NCBI RefSeq assembly: GCF_019112545.1 | Contig: NW_025064972.1 | Location: forward strand, 1-21,534 | Reading direction: 5' to 3' | Source of the DNA: Guyanagaster necrorhizus | Lineage: Eukaryota > Basidiomycota > Agaricomycetes > Agaricales > Physalacriaceae | DNA: 21,534 bases | Shown here: positions 1 through 9,039 of the stretch, piece by piece | Position numbering within the stretch: the first letter of the stretch is position 1 | Layout of the letters: each line of letters starts with the position of its first letter | Made by a program: the position numbers and the translations under genes | The notes under the pieces: model-generated | Told to the model about the DNA's origin: nothing | Databases searched by the model: none | What the model saw: only the letters and a program-made list of their open reading frames with translations

Positions 1-38
1 CCTCAACACTCTTGAGGTGAGTTTTCTATACTCATACT

Positions 39-73
39 GTGTACCCCCAACGGCTTCGCCGAAGGGGGTACAC
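39..73. repeat. Long hairpin with 10-bp perfect outer arms
   Basis: GTGTACCCCC at 39-48 is the exact reverse complement of GGGGGTACAC at 64-73. An inner 4-bp stem (CGGC/GCCG, 51-54 and 58-61) closes on a 3-nt loop, with an AA/AA mismatch between the two stems. The GC-rich stem could fold in DNA or RNA. It lies 3 bp from a telomere-like tract. Such a hairpin just before a CTRR sequence is a Helitron 3'-end feature, but no Helitron gene is visible. A shorter inverted repeat, CCTCAA/TTGAGG, is at 1-17. Confidence 0.75.
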
Positions 74-76
74 CGT

Positions 77-93
77 CCTAACCCTAACCCTAA
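77..93. repeat. Interstitial telomere-like repeat (CCCTAA)
   Basis: The tract CCTAACCCTAACCCTAA holds nearly three units of CCCTAA, the complement of the TTAGGG telomere repeat used by most filamentous fungi. The C-rich strand reads toward the window interior, the orientation of a left chromosome end, but the tract is only 17 bp and has other sequence on both sides. It is therefore an interstitial tract, a healed break, or the junction of a telomere-associated mobile element. Confidence 0.7.
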
Positions 94-695
94 TCGGCCC
101 GACGCTGGACACGATTAAATTATCATCATCATTGCACATCATGGAACCGCTTGCGCGTGCCGGAAGGAAGTATAAAAGATGTGGCACTACGACATCCCTC
201 AACTTGCTAAACCACCCACGTACCCCTTCAAGAGGAGCTTACCCACTTGGAACCAGCCTGCAGTAGAACTTGAAAAACTTTTAAGTGGGAAGATAGTATT
301 AGTAGCCCTCCCAAAAAACTCACCTCTTCCAAAGCATAGGCACTGCATAGAATATTTGAAGCACATTACAAGCAAACATAGCAACCAAGGTGATAATCGA
401 TCCCATCATTATATCATCATATTTGATTTTGTGACTATATCCTTGAATTGTCCTTGATGTCAGAATGTTCGACTTTTAAGACCTATTACCCAACCAATGT
501 GTTCCTATCCAGCGAGATCGATAACCAAGAATGTTAACATTGGACATGAGGACCACCAGCTTGATGAAAACACCAGACTGGTTTAAGCATAGAACTCTAG
601 ATGTCTTTCTGTGATGTGCAGTTTAGCATCGCCAGCTTAATGTATGATATGATTTGACTTGTCTTTTCTTTCTACTTTCCATGCCATCGTAGTAC
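94..695. other. About 600 bp without a convincing gene
   Basis: One plus-strand frame is open for 92 codons from 179 to 457, beginning MWHYDIPQLAKPP. It has no family signature I recognise, no obvious splice context and no strong start context. The rest is AT-rich with short frames on both strands. I see no RNA gene or repeat here. Confidence 0.4.
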
Positions 696-922
696 AGATA
701 TGTTGGGATTTTGCTGGAAAGTTCTAGAAAGGGCAATCCGGCATCATACCGAGAGTTGATGAGTAAGCTTGAGAGAAAGAGAAAGTTGTAGTAAATTCTA
801 GATATAAGCCTGGAGAGTATAAATACAAGCTCTGTAGGCGCTGTAGAATAACAAGTTCATACCATCTGGCCTTACCGGCCTGGAGTCTACCCTGCGCATC
901 ACCGAGGATTTCCAATAAGATA
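696..922 (+). mobile_element. Solo LTR (copy 1) with 5-bp target duplication
   Basis: The repeat itself spans 701-917 (217 bp), begins TGTTGGGATTTTGC and ends TTCCAATA; the canonical terminal CA has become TA. AGATA occurs immediately before (696-700) and after (918-922), a perfect 5-bp target-site duplication typical of LTR retrotransposons. A TATAAATA box at 818-825 lies where an LTR promoter would be. A 217-bp copy in reverse orientation is at 5190-5406. No internal retroelement sequence adjoins it, so it is a solo LTR left by recombination between two LTRs. The TGTTGG start suits Ty1/copia elements, but the family is inferred from the ends only. Confidence 0.93.
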
Positions 923-1138
923 CAGGAATAACCTACCCCACAGAGAATTCTTTTGGCTCGCAGAGAAAGGTATGAGTTTGATTGCTGATCGAATAGATAC
1001 CTGCAGCTGATCCGTGAATCCGATCCGATTAAGACAGAGCAGCACTTCTTTTGTTCTTTCCACCAGCTGTATCAGGCACTGCATTTTCAACGGCGCCTGG
1101 AAAAGAGGACCCTTGAAGAAGAGAGGCATCAAAAATGA
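923..1138 (+). pseudogene. Orphan coding remnant beside solo LTR
   Basis: Directly after the LTR target duplication, a plus frame runs ITYPTENSFGSQRK and joins, across a possible short intron (GTATGA at 970 to CTGCAG at 1006, 37 bp, with a CTGAT branch-like site), a 43-codon exon 1007-1135 that starts LIRESDPIKTEQHFF and ends at TGA 1136-1138. The second exon is strongly charged and helical in composition, as in a real protein C-terminus. Joining the sequence left of 696 directly to 918 restores a continuous frame through the insertion site, so the LTR seems to have landed in or next to an exon. The family is not recognised. A minus-strand open frame (1198-899) over the same stretch looks like its shadow. 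Confidence 0.35.
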
Positions 1139-1384
1139 CTCTGGCCTATGCTGTGCTAAAGCACTGCCACCAGCCGTAAGTTTCGCATCCGTTGACATAC
1201 AATTTGGCTAAAGCCCCATATCAGGTTTAGGCTCAGATTTGAATGACTATATGGCATGGTATCACCTTAGAGATTCTTTTGGTGGACATATATGGATGAA
1301 GCGGCTCCTTTGGATGGGAGTATCGAAGATGCCTGAAAGCATTTAAGTAGAATATGACCATAGGACGTGTGGGCTGATCCAACC

Positions 1385-2041
1385 AGTGAATACGAATGTC
1401 CGAGAAATCTAGCTGGAGTTGAGAATCTGGTGTACAACGTGCTCGAGAATGTTCAGGGCTTAGCTATTCCGCAGTATTATGCGAAACATAAGGTATGCCT
1501 CTACTTTGTAGTATTTGTACTGCTGATTTACTATGCACAGTTGGCAATGCCCCATGGAGAGTCTACCCATGTGATTCTCATGGAGTATATCAAAGGAACA
1601 ACTCTCGCTCAGCTACAAGACAAGTATCCGAGCCACGATACCCCTCGATATAATCCCTTGCCTCAGAAGTCCTATAGTGAATGGCTCGATATGGCAAAAG
1701 AGCTCGTAAGCGCTCCTCCATCATTTTGACGATTTTGTCACCAATGATTCCTCAGTACATTTCAGCGCTAAGAGGCATGTCTGCAATTTCCGAGCGTAAA
1801 GTAATACACTACGACCTCAAGCAGGAGAAATATGATGATCGCATCTACAACATCCCTGAAGCAGGTCGTGTACATCGACTTTGCATTTGCGGAGCTGAAT
1901 GTGCGTCAGGACCTCATCGATGCCCATGAGAACTGTTATCGCTCCGTGGAATTGCTGACAGGCTGCTGCAGTCAGCATAGGAAAGACTTTGAGCACTGGG
2001 CGATGAAGAATTCTCCTCGAGGCTTGACGTATCCAGGTTGA
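1385..2041 (+). pseudogene. Protein-kinase-like pseudogene, copy A
   Basis: Three exons can be read. Exon one carries ENLVYNVLENVQGLAIPQYY and ends at 1492; an intron runs 1493-1540 (GTATGC...CACAG). Exon two (1541-1705) includes MPHGESTHVILMEYIKG, the hinge-like segment of a kinase fold; an intron runs 1706-1755 (GTAAGC...CTCAG). Exon three has KVIHYDLKQE, matching the HRDLKPEN catalytic loop with Tyr for Arg. One extra base near 1829 then shifts the frame; after it the expected Asn and a DFG-like segment (VVYIDFAFAEL) follow, ending at the stop 2039-2041. The ATP-binding N-lobe found in copy B is not visible upstream. Copy B follows in the same orientation 150-200 bp downstream. Known: related kinase-like proteins are expanded in Agaricomycetes. 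Inferred: a dead tandem duplicate. Confidence 0.7.
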
Positions 2042-2206
2042 GGCTCATATTTATCTGCTCTACTACAGGCCCTCGCAATCATTGTTTCACCTGAGATACA
2101 TCTCTTGTTCATAACTCTAATGATATACATTTACTACGCTATATTTCACTATCTGTTCCATTCTGTGCTGTGGAACACTATCGCAGCTTGTTAATGGATT
2201 CGACAT

Positions 2207-3096
2207 TTGTTGAGAAATGCGCTTCAATCCACTCTTGCAGAGGGTTTGCCTCAGTTCACTCTGGAAACTCCCCTTCAGAGCGGGACGAACTGGTGGTCCC
2301 AAGTCTGGATGACCGAGGTCCAGAAGCGCGGTCGGACTGTGTCGCTCGGAAGCATCGTGTTGAAGATCTTCCAACCACCTCTTCTCCCGTCTTCCTACTT
2401 GGATGACCAGAGATATGTAACTGTCAAGTGTCCGAACCCTAGACGATTGGCACGGATCGAGAATTTGGCTTATACCGAGTTGGAATCGCTACAAGGATCT
2501 GTGATACCATATTATTATGGGCTCCATAAGGCGAGTTTCGATCATTACTAGAAGGACTTGTATTTCTGGTGAGCTGATTATTCCATAACTAACAATGCCA
2601 AATGGAGAGAAAGCTCGTGTGCTGCTTCTGGAGTATATTGAAGGAAAACCAGCAATGGAGTGGCTTGAAACTTATCCCTTCCATGACAAAGGTCCGCCAC
2701 TCAGTGCAATATTGGATGCAGATTATCTTCTCAAGGGAAAAAAACTCCTCAGTGCCTTGGTTCTTTTTTTCTTTGGATTATCATCTCGAGTCCGTTCTCA
2801 CACTTTGCGACCAGTACATTTCGATGATCCATTGTTTCAGCCAGATAAATGCAAAGGGTGTCATTCATCACGATAATTATCACCAAGGACTGGGAAGTCA
2901 TCGTTATTGACTTTGAGAGGAGGGGGGCCGTCTTTTATGTCCTCAGGAGGTTAATAAGGGAAGCGACGCTTTTACCGCTCTCGATATCTAATTCTCTTGC
3001 TGTGACAATCACTACAGGGTGTTACAGAAGTGGACCGATACGAGGCTTCCGGACGGTTTGATGAGGCCTCGACATTTCTACTTTCCTAATGATTGA
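2207..3096 (+). pseudogene. Protein-kinase-like pseudogene, copy B
   Basis: This copy keeps the N-lobe: GSIVLKIFQP at about 2330-2370 carries the ATP-contacting Lys, followed by a block parallel to copy A (IENLAYTELESLQGSVIPYY). Damage is extensive. The first intron has a GC donor (2531) and no AG at the position of copy A's acceptor. The donor of the second intron reads CTCAGT where copy A has GTAAGC. The catalytic loop is VIHHDN and loses frame before the DFG-like VIVIDFERR (about 2893-2919). The C-terminus RPRHFYFPND ends at TGA 3094-3096. The nearby ATG at 2193 is out of frame with the conserved block, so no start is assigned. Same family and strand as copy A; both are probably non-functional, although transcription cannot be excluded. 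Confidence 0.7.
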
Positions 3097-3225
3097 TTGA
3101 AAAGCGAACAGAGAGTTTCGGAGAGTAGAGATACAGGTTAATATTTATGAATTGAGCTGATTTGAAATGCAACCACAAACTTGATATCGCCTTCGGGCTG
3201 TTAGATATGTAGTCAGAGACTCACA

Positions 3226-3495
3226 GTGGTCTTATGTCAAAGCTGGCTTTATCATACTTCTCCTTCCTGCACAATGATGGCAGATGGGGAAGTTACCTGG
3301 AGAGCTTCAAGCCGTATGAGAAACTATTGTAGAAAAGAGTGTCAAAAAATTGCTCAGTTTCATTCGCAGATTCTTTCAAAGGCAGCCGTCGAGCGACATT
3401 TTCTTTCTGAAGAAATTCCGCCGTTGTTGGGAAAGATCGCTTTCCATTCATGTTTGGCGAGTCTGTGTTTTATTGCTTGTTCAAGTTGTCTGTAA
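3226..3495 (+). pseudogene. MYND zinc-finger fragment
   Basis: A plus-strand frame contains NYCRKECQKIAQFHSQI at about 3321-3371. This matches the distal half of a MYND finger (Y-C-x3-C-Q-x6-H), with Gln where the usual Trp stands. The proximal Cys pairs are absent: the segment before it reads RASSRMR, where Cys residues would be expected. A helical tail (AAVERHFLSEEIPPLLGKI) follows, then hydrophobic sequence to the stop at 3493-3495. No start or splice structure is clear. MYND fingers are protein-interaction zinc domains common in mushroom genomes. It is probably a decayed piece of a larger gene, and the identification rests on a single half-motif. Confidence 0.4.
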
Positions 3496-4136
3496 TCTCT
3501 CTGCGTTATTTCTCTTGACCACATTATGAACAACAAAATATATCGGAGTGGTGCATTTATCACGGCTTTTGGTGTAGCTGTTTCATTGCGTACTACATTG
3601 TAGCGAATGACCCCAGTTCGACTCTGAGAACATCCATTCTTGGAGAAACTTCATCCTTCCTTTTTATGTAAAGAACTAAGATCGTAGATTAGATCCAGAT
3701 TCACCAGGAGGCCATTGTTGGACCTCGAATAATCACTTGATTCAGATGCAAACACTCTTAAAGACAAGCCTGAGGCGATATTTTCCTTGTCGTCTCGTCT
3801 CGTCTGTCCAGCTTCGCTCTGTTGTACTGCCTGACACCATTCGATTACCACGCACTGCTCCATTGTGCCCGCCGACAATAACGACGGGGGAGAATAAGGA
3901 CATGTACAATTGGTCCATAGCTGAGAGGCAAATCCAGGGGATGGTAACGCATATGCGTCCCAGCTTGTATTTGAGAGAGGATATACAGAACTGTACGAAC
4001 TACAGATTCCTACACGAATGTTAGCTCTGTTCGTGAGGATGCTAGACCTACTCGTGGGGAGATCAGCAGTATACCTCACAGATGGACTTACTCGACCTTT
4101 GCTCTTTCGGTCCAGCATATCGCATGGGGGTTATGA
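3496..4136. other. Region with unassigned open frames
   Basis: A 155-codon minus frame (4118-3651) and a plus frame (3972-4136) that contains EDARPTRGEISSIPHRWTYS overlap here. The minus frame is Ser-rich with no recognisable domain and looks like an antisense shadow. The plus frame has a more protein-like composition and could be an exon after an acceptor such as ATATACAG near 3988, but no partner exon or homology is evident. I cannot assign a product. Confidence 0.2.
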
Positions 4137-4740
4137 GGGCAGATATCGAGACTCGAAGAGATATGAAATCCTAGGAGAGGTGAAGTTGGATCCTAGGCTG
4201 ATCCATATATACTGAGCTTGGTTGGTTTGTATCATCGGCCCTTACGAATACCTTCGGCGACCACCATTGTGATGGCCCATCATCGTCAAAGCTATACAAC
4301 TTTCTGCTAAAAGCATTGTCTCGAAGCCTGAAGAAAGCTTAAGAGAGGGTGGAAATGAAGAGCAGTTGAATACCTTTTTTTATGATTCAATGTCTGCGAT
4401 CAGGCTGTCGTTGGACCGCCTTTCTTTCTTTCTAATTTCAAGTCTTGATGGCGGAACTCATGAGTCACATGGCCAATGGCCTTTGTAGCAAGGCTCGTAT
4501 TTTAACAGGGTAGTGACTAGGATATGTCATGCGAGAATCTGCCCAGGTCGTTCTCCTTAGGTGTGCACCAGCTTCTCGAAGCTAAAGAATAGCTGGTCAT
4601 CGTCCTCACCGTTAGTTACGACAAATTCCTGCTCTACAGGTTGGGATCTCTGCTCTTTGGGTGGAACGAATTCTCTTTCATAAAAAGATCGTCGTTCATC
4701 GGGACATCTGGATAGGATCACAATTGGGGACATCGGTATT
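4137..4740. other. About 600 bp with nothing assigned
   Basis: No frame with a domain, splice structure or repeat was found. A short minus frame (4835-4557) enters the right side without recognisable features. Confidence 0.4.
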
Positions 4741-5184
4741 GAGGTGGTGTGGGGGGGCACTCTACTCTGGAACCGCTCCCAACTCCATTGGATAAGACCG
4801 CAGGCTCCAGAGTGGGACATGAGTTTGCTAGACAATGTGTGCAGGCAAACTCAGTAACCACGATCAAGTGGCTGGTTTTTGATGACGTCGATCCTGAATC
4901 GTTCAGGCAGAGTGAACCTATTGTTGAGCTCCTGCTTCTCGTTCTTTGCCCCAGGATTATTTGCATTAGGACACGAAGAGCTTTGCATTGGGGAACAATG
5001 GCATGCCAACATTCCTCTCTTCCCTCTCCCTCGATCTCAATGGGGGTATACGACTGTGGCACTACATAGCGTCGACATCCTCTTCATCAGTAGGCATCCT
5101 GTATTTGAAAATATTGTATTGCCGCTGGAAGAAGAACGTGGTCATTGTCACTTCCAAGAACCTGCAATTGACAGTTGTTCAGCA
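4741..5184 (+). other. Possible coding remnant left of solo LTR copy 2
   Basis: Two plus frames are open through this stretch: 4749-5069, containing VTTIKWLVFDDVDPESF, and the frame from 4879 on, containing GLFALGHEELCIGEQWHANI, which continues into the LTR at 5190. Composition is protein-like, yet I recognise no family and see no confident splice sites. The LTR interrupts whatever was here. Treat it as unassigned. Confidence 0.2.
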
Positions 5185-5411
5185 CTTATTGTTGGAAATC
5201 CTCGGTGATGCGCAGGGTAGATTCCAGGCTGTTAAGGCCAGATGGTATGAACTTGTTATTCTACAGCTCCTACAGAGCTCATATTTATACTCTCCAGGCT
5301 TGTATCTAGAATTTACTACAACTTTCTCTTTCTCTCGGGCTTACTCATTAACTTTCGGCATGATGCTGGATTGTCTTTTCTAGAACTTTCCAGCAAAATT
5401 CCAACACTTAT
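5185..5411 (-). mobile_element. Solo LTR (copy 2) with 5-bp target duplication
   Basis: The repeat at 5190-5406 is 217 bp and reads TGTTGGAATTTTGC to TTCCAACA on the minus strand, with intact TG...CA ends. CTTAT flanks it at 5185-5189 and 5407-5411. It is the inverted counterpart of the repeat at 701-917. A by-eye alignment gives about 17 differences in 217 bp, all but about two of them transitions. The minus strand carries the same TATAAATA motif. The different target duplications show two independent insertions rather than one duplicated block. No internal element sequence remains. Confidence 0.95.
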
Positions 5412-5542
5412 AAAGCAATTGATGGTGTTGACACCGTTTGCATTTCTTCAATTTCACTTTCGCGCGCGCACTTCCGAAAATTTATTACTATAGATACCAT
5501 CATGTACGTTGGCCACTTAACATCAGCCTAATGCATCCATCA

Positions 5543-7097
5543 TCAGTCTCCTCCCAAAGTTGTACTTAGAAGGGATTTTTCGATGGATTTCATTGCAGCA
5601 GTGAGAATATTATGACTCGGCCCTTTGTCTGCACTTGGAGTATTGACAAGGACTCGTGGCTGTTTAAGGGAATCCAAGGTAAATCCTTTTTGCTTGGAAA
5701 TGCTTGGTTCTACAACCTCTAGAATGACTGTCTTGAGGTAGCATGGGACATTTGGTATCAAGCAAATATCTGGGAAGGCAGAGAACTGTATGTCAGAATG
5801 CTCTGGCAGGGAATATTTCCATTCCTCGGGAGAGAGCCCATGGATATGCCCAAAGACAAGAACACAAGTGACTTCTCAATTCGCTTGTAGTCTGAGTCAC
5901 AGTCGAGTCCTCTATATCGTAATCGTCTCAAAATGTTAAATTGTCTAACGCTTAGATGATTGTAGTGCGATTGACGGAGAATATAACTCCTGTCAGTTGT
6001 GAGACACCTTGAAGTAACATAATATCATCCACAAAGTGAGAGTTGAGAGGGCACAGATTCCATGTCCAAGAATGAAAAGGATTCTAAGATAAATACAGAG
6101 ACTAGCTCCTGTATGGTAAATGGTCTGATTCATGTCCCACTCAAACAACAAAAAAGGGAGTGATACAACTACTGAAAAATGTTGCGAAAAGGTCCAAGTG
6201 ATGCTGTTGTACATTTGCATACTTCTTCTGATACGTGTCTTTCTCGAGTATTAGACCGACGACTGGGCCGTACCATAATTTCGTTGGCTCACGAGAACCG
6301 GTGAGGCTGACAATCGTGTTGTTCACAGAATCGGGATCCATGGCCAGGCACATTTGGTTCTTGGGGTACCAAAGCTCAAATGGCGGGTCATCACCTCGTT
6401 CAAAGACCCTTCGACAAGCGAGCTTATCCCGAGAAAAGAAGTCATCCAGCTGCGGCATATATTCCATTATTTCGCCATAGGTTCCGTTTCGGAATATGAA
6501 CATGAGAGGAATTTCCGTAGGGGCCGAGCCTTATGCCTTTATTTTGAGTCTGTGAAAATAGGAACAAGATGAAGGCATACTGCATTGGTGAAATAGGAGT
6601 CCTGGAATACGGGTCCTCCTTGGATCCTGATACACTATTTCCTGGTCGATTCTTGGATAATAATCAGTAAATCCATGCTGTAGGCATGGACCCTCCATGA
6701 AATGGATTCGAAAGCACTGGATTCACAAGTTTCAGTAGTTTGGTGGTAGGAAAATATTGGATGCAACGTACCACATCTAGGCATAACTGTGTGCACCAGA
6801 ATTCACCACACTGACAGATAGCGACGGGTTCACGGATGAAGTCCATTCCTCTGCAGCTGTGGCAGATGAATAGCATAGACATAATTTCCTGGTGTGAGGT
6901 AGAGTTGAAGAGGCATGCATGATAATTAATCCAGGAGATTACTGTAAGACCCTGAATTTATATATGAGGCAAATAGCGGTTCCACATCATTAGAAGTTTT
7001 CTGTCAGTTGTTCCATCTCTATCTCACACTTAAGAGACACCATGTCCGCAATATCTTGATCTGGCAATTTCCAATTCTGAACATGGGAACGTTCCAT
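5543..7097 (-). pseudogene. Broken MYND zinc-finger gene
   Basis: A minus-strand gene can be followed in pieces. A start at 7097 opens MERSHVQNWKLPDQDIADM. After an acceptor at 6952, GLTVISWINYHACLF leads into the finger: CHSC, then CQCGEFWCTQLC, and across an intron (6771-6717) H and C, giving C-x2-C-x12-C-x-C-x4-C-x3-C-x7-H-x5-C, close to the MYND pattern. An in-frame TAA at 6533-6531 interrupts the next block, which resumes as LMFIFRNGTYGEIMEYMPQ and GPVVGLILEKDTYQKKY. An intron donor follows (GTAGTT near 6173). The last block, EEWKYSLPEHSDIQFSAFPD to the stop at 5545-5543, is in another frame, as though two bases (GA) were gained near 5865. MYND fingers bind proline-rich peptides of partner proteins; the role of this protein is unknown. 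The donor after the first block is unclear. Confidence 0.6.
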
Positions 7098-7551
7098 GGT
7101 CAAGACTTAGCGCTGTCGCAAAACTATTGCACATCTGCTTTTTGTTGGATATGAAGGAGATTTTTGTTCAGTGCAGGTGAAAAATTGCACACACTGACAT
7201 GCTTATTATTTAGTCTGTGTCTGGAAAATAATCCAGACTTACAAAGAAAGGAATAGAAGATCAGAGGATGCTTTTGAGACTCGAGAGTCGGTGCACCGAC
7301 CTTGCACAACAGGCTCGGGAGGCAAATAATTCTGTAATATTATTTTCTTGACTGCTACTTACCGACTGTGAGATGTTTCTGCCGAAAAGCTACCATTGAT
7401 GCCTTCGTAGCTTGACCTGAGTCTCCACAGACTTAGCCAAAACATTGAAGCACTCAACTAGCCTCTGGTCTTGCAATAATCAGGAACATCCCTCATTTGC
7501 TCACAATTGTGGCCATTATAAGTTCATCGTCATTTCTTCTCTTTATATCAG

Positions 7552-8608
7552 ACCCGAGTGGCACTCAATTGTCCCAATGCTGATGTAATCTTCTCTTTGA
7601 TCCAGAAACATACCCCGACCCAATGCCAAGTTTGCTTCAAGGTATATTCCGATGTGACTGGCCTTAGCCGACATACCAAGACACACCTCCCTGATGCCGA
7701 GAGGTAGATCTGATTTATCTCTCATTCCAACCTTTTGCTTACCCTCCATTTCTCAGCTGCATGCACAAATGCAAATACTGTCCCATGCGCATGTGGCAAA
7801 AACCCAACCTCGATGCCCACATCTGCTCAAAACAGTGAGTCTCCTATGAAAATTTCCCCCGTTTGTCTCCTTACTTTATTTCCACCCCAGCATGGGCGAA
7901 AAGCCATACAAATGTGGTGCCCTGGGATGTAACTTCGCTTCACCCAGTGCTTCTGGCCGGCATCGCCACAGAAAGGATTGCAAATTGTTTCTCGATCCGA
8001 ATTTCGTCCACAAAACATTTCCTGCGAAACAGCTTCACCCCGGTGTCAATGCCGGCATCCCACTTGAAGGATTCATCACATTCCAAATGGTGTCCTCCAA
8101 ATCTGACATTGAGGCTTGGCTCCCAGAGGACACACCGATTCTCCTACCAATTGCCTCCCCACAAGGATACGACTTGAATCTGCCTGAAATGGTCACTTCA
8201 CCCTCTGACTCCAGTGCGACCGACAACTCGCTATTGATGAATTTCGGCGGTGGCATGATCGAATCACCACTGCCTGATTTCTTTCTTTGTGAGGCATTGC
8301 CTGCATCATCAGATCTCAGCTCCGAGTCTTCCATTTCTTTGACATACTCCATCGTGATTGAGCCTCAGCTGCTTTCGCCTCCCTTTTACCTGGATTTCGA
8401 TCAATCCTCCACAGCTAGTTTCGATGGGTTATCCACCGGATCAAGTCCAGTGGACTTCGATGTGCTTGCCCTCGATTCCTTGATTGCATTCGCATCAAAT
8501 GACCCATCTTCCATGGGCTTTGGATCGTCAACAGAAGATTTCTCTCTTCCACCATTCGAGCAGCTTTTTTCATCGCTCTACATCGACACTGAGCAATTTC
8601 TCGAATAA
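7552..8608 (+). CDS. C2H2 zinc-finger protein, first exon not found
   Basis: Three exons read continuously: 7552-7703, 7757-7834 and 7891-8608, separated by introns 7704-7756 (GTAGAT...CTCAG) and 7835-7890 (GTGAGT...CCCAG), both phase 2. They encode at least 315 residues. Finger 1 is CQVC then H-x3-H (C-x2-C-x12-H-x3-H); finger 2 is CKYC with H-x4-H, split by the second intron; the linker HMGEKPYKC is the classic inter-finger linker; finger 3 is C-x4-C-x12-H-x3-C. The following 200 residues are rich in Ser, Asp and Pro with hydrophobics (LDFDQSSTASFDGL), as in an acidic activation region. It is probably a nuclear DNA-binding transcription regulator. No in-frame ATG exists in the first visible exon, which follows an acceptor ATATCAG at 7551; nearby upstream ATGs meet stops quickly. 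It is either 5'-truncated or has a distant first exon. An AATAAA overlaps the stop. Confidence 0.75.
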
Positions 8609-9039
8609 ACTATATTCGACACGACTTTACCTTTACGCGTTTATTTGTCTCCCCTTGTACTGGACATTTTGGTCTCTCCTTTCTTATTGTCCCCTGCAGC
8701 CATGTAAATCATACACCTCACACTAAAAAACAATAGTATATTTATTATTATCTGAAACTTCGGCATCTCTACAATGGTCATAGAATATTTAGAACTGATA
8801 CAGTGTACAAGAATGATGATCCAATTATCCCCACGTTAACAAGGGAATTCAGAGCTTCCAGGAGAAGAGAAGGTAAAAGACAGAATTTGATTAGGTCTGT
8901 GCTACAATATACATGTAACATGGTTGGAAAGGTAGATGTGATCGCATTGTACTACATTGAACGCGATGAAACCGGACGAAGCATCCAACATTGATGCGGA
9001 TTGTCATAATAAGTCTGCTGCTATTCCTCCATAGCTTCA
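8609..9039. other. Intergenic region between convergent genes
   Basis: This lies between the 3' ends of the plus-strand C2H2 gene and the minus-strand FunK1 relic. It holds AT-rich sequence suited to polyadenylation on both strands. No domain or repeat was seen. Confidence 0.45.

Noticed and set aside
37..110. Hammerhead ribozyme as in Penelope-like elements
   Set aside because: The hairpin and telomere-like tract invited the test, but the conserved CUGAUGA and GAAA core strings are missing on both strands.
899..1198. 99-codon minus-strand gene
   Set aside because: It overlaps the more credible plus-strand exon at 1007-1138 and runs into the LTR; no recognisable features.
3651..4118. 155-codon minus-strand open frame as a gene
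   Set aside because: It is Ser-rich with no domain, no splice signals and no promoter context; probably antisense openness.
701..5406. The two LTRs as ends of one composite element
   Set aside because: They are in inverted, not direct, orientation and each has its own different 5-bp duplication.
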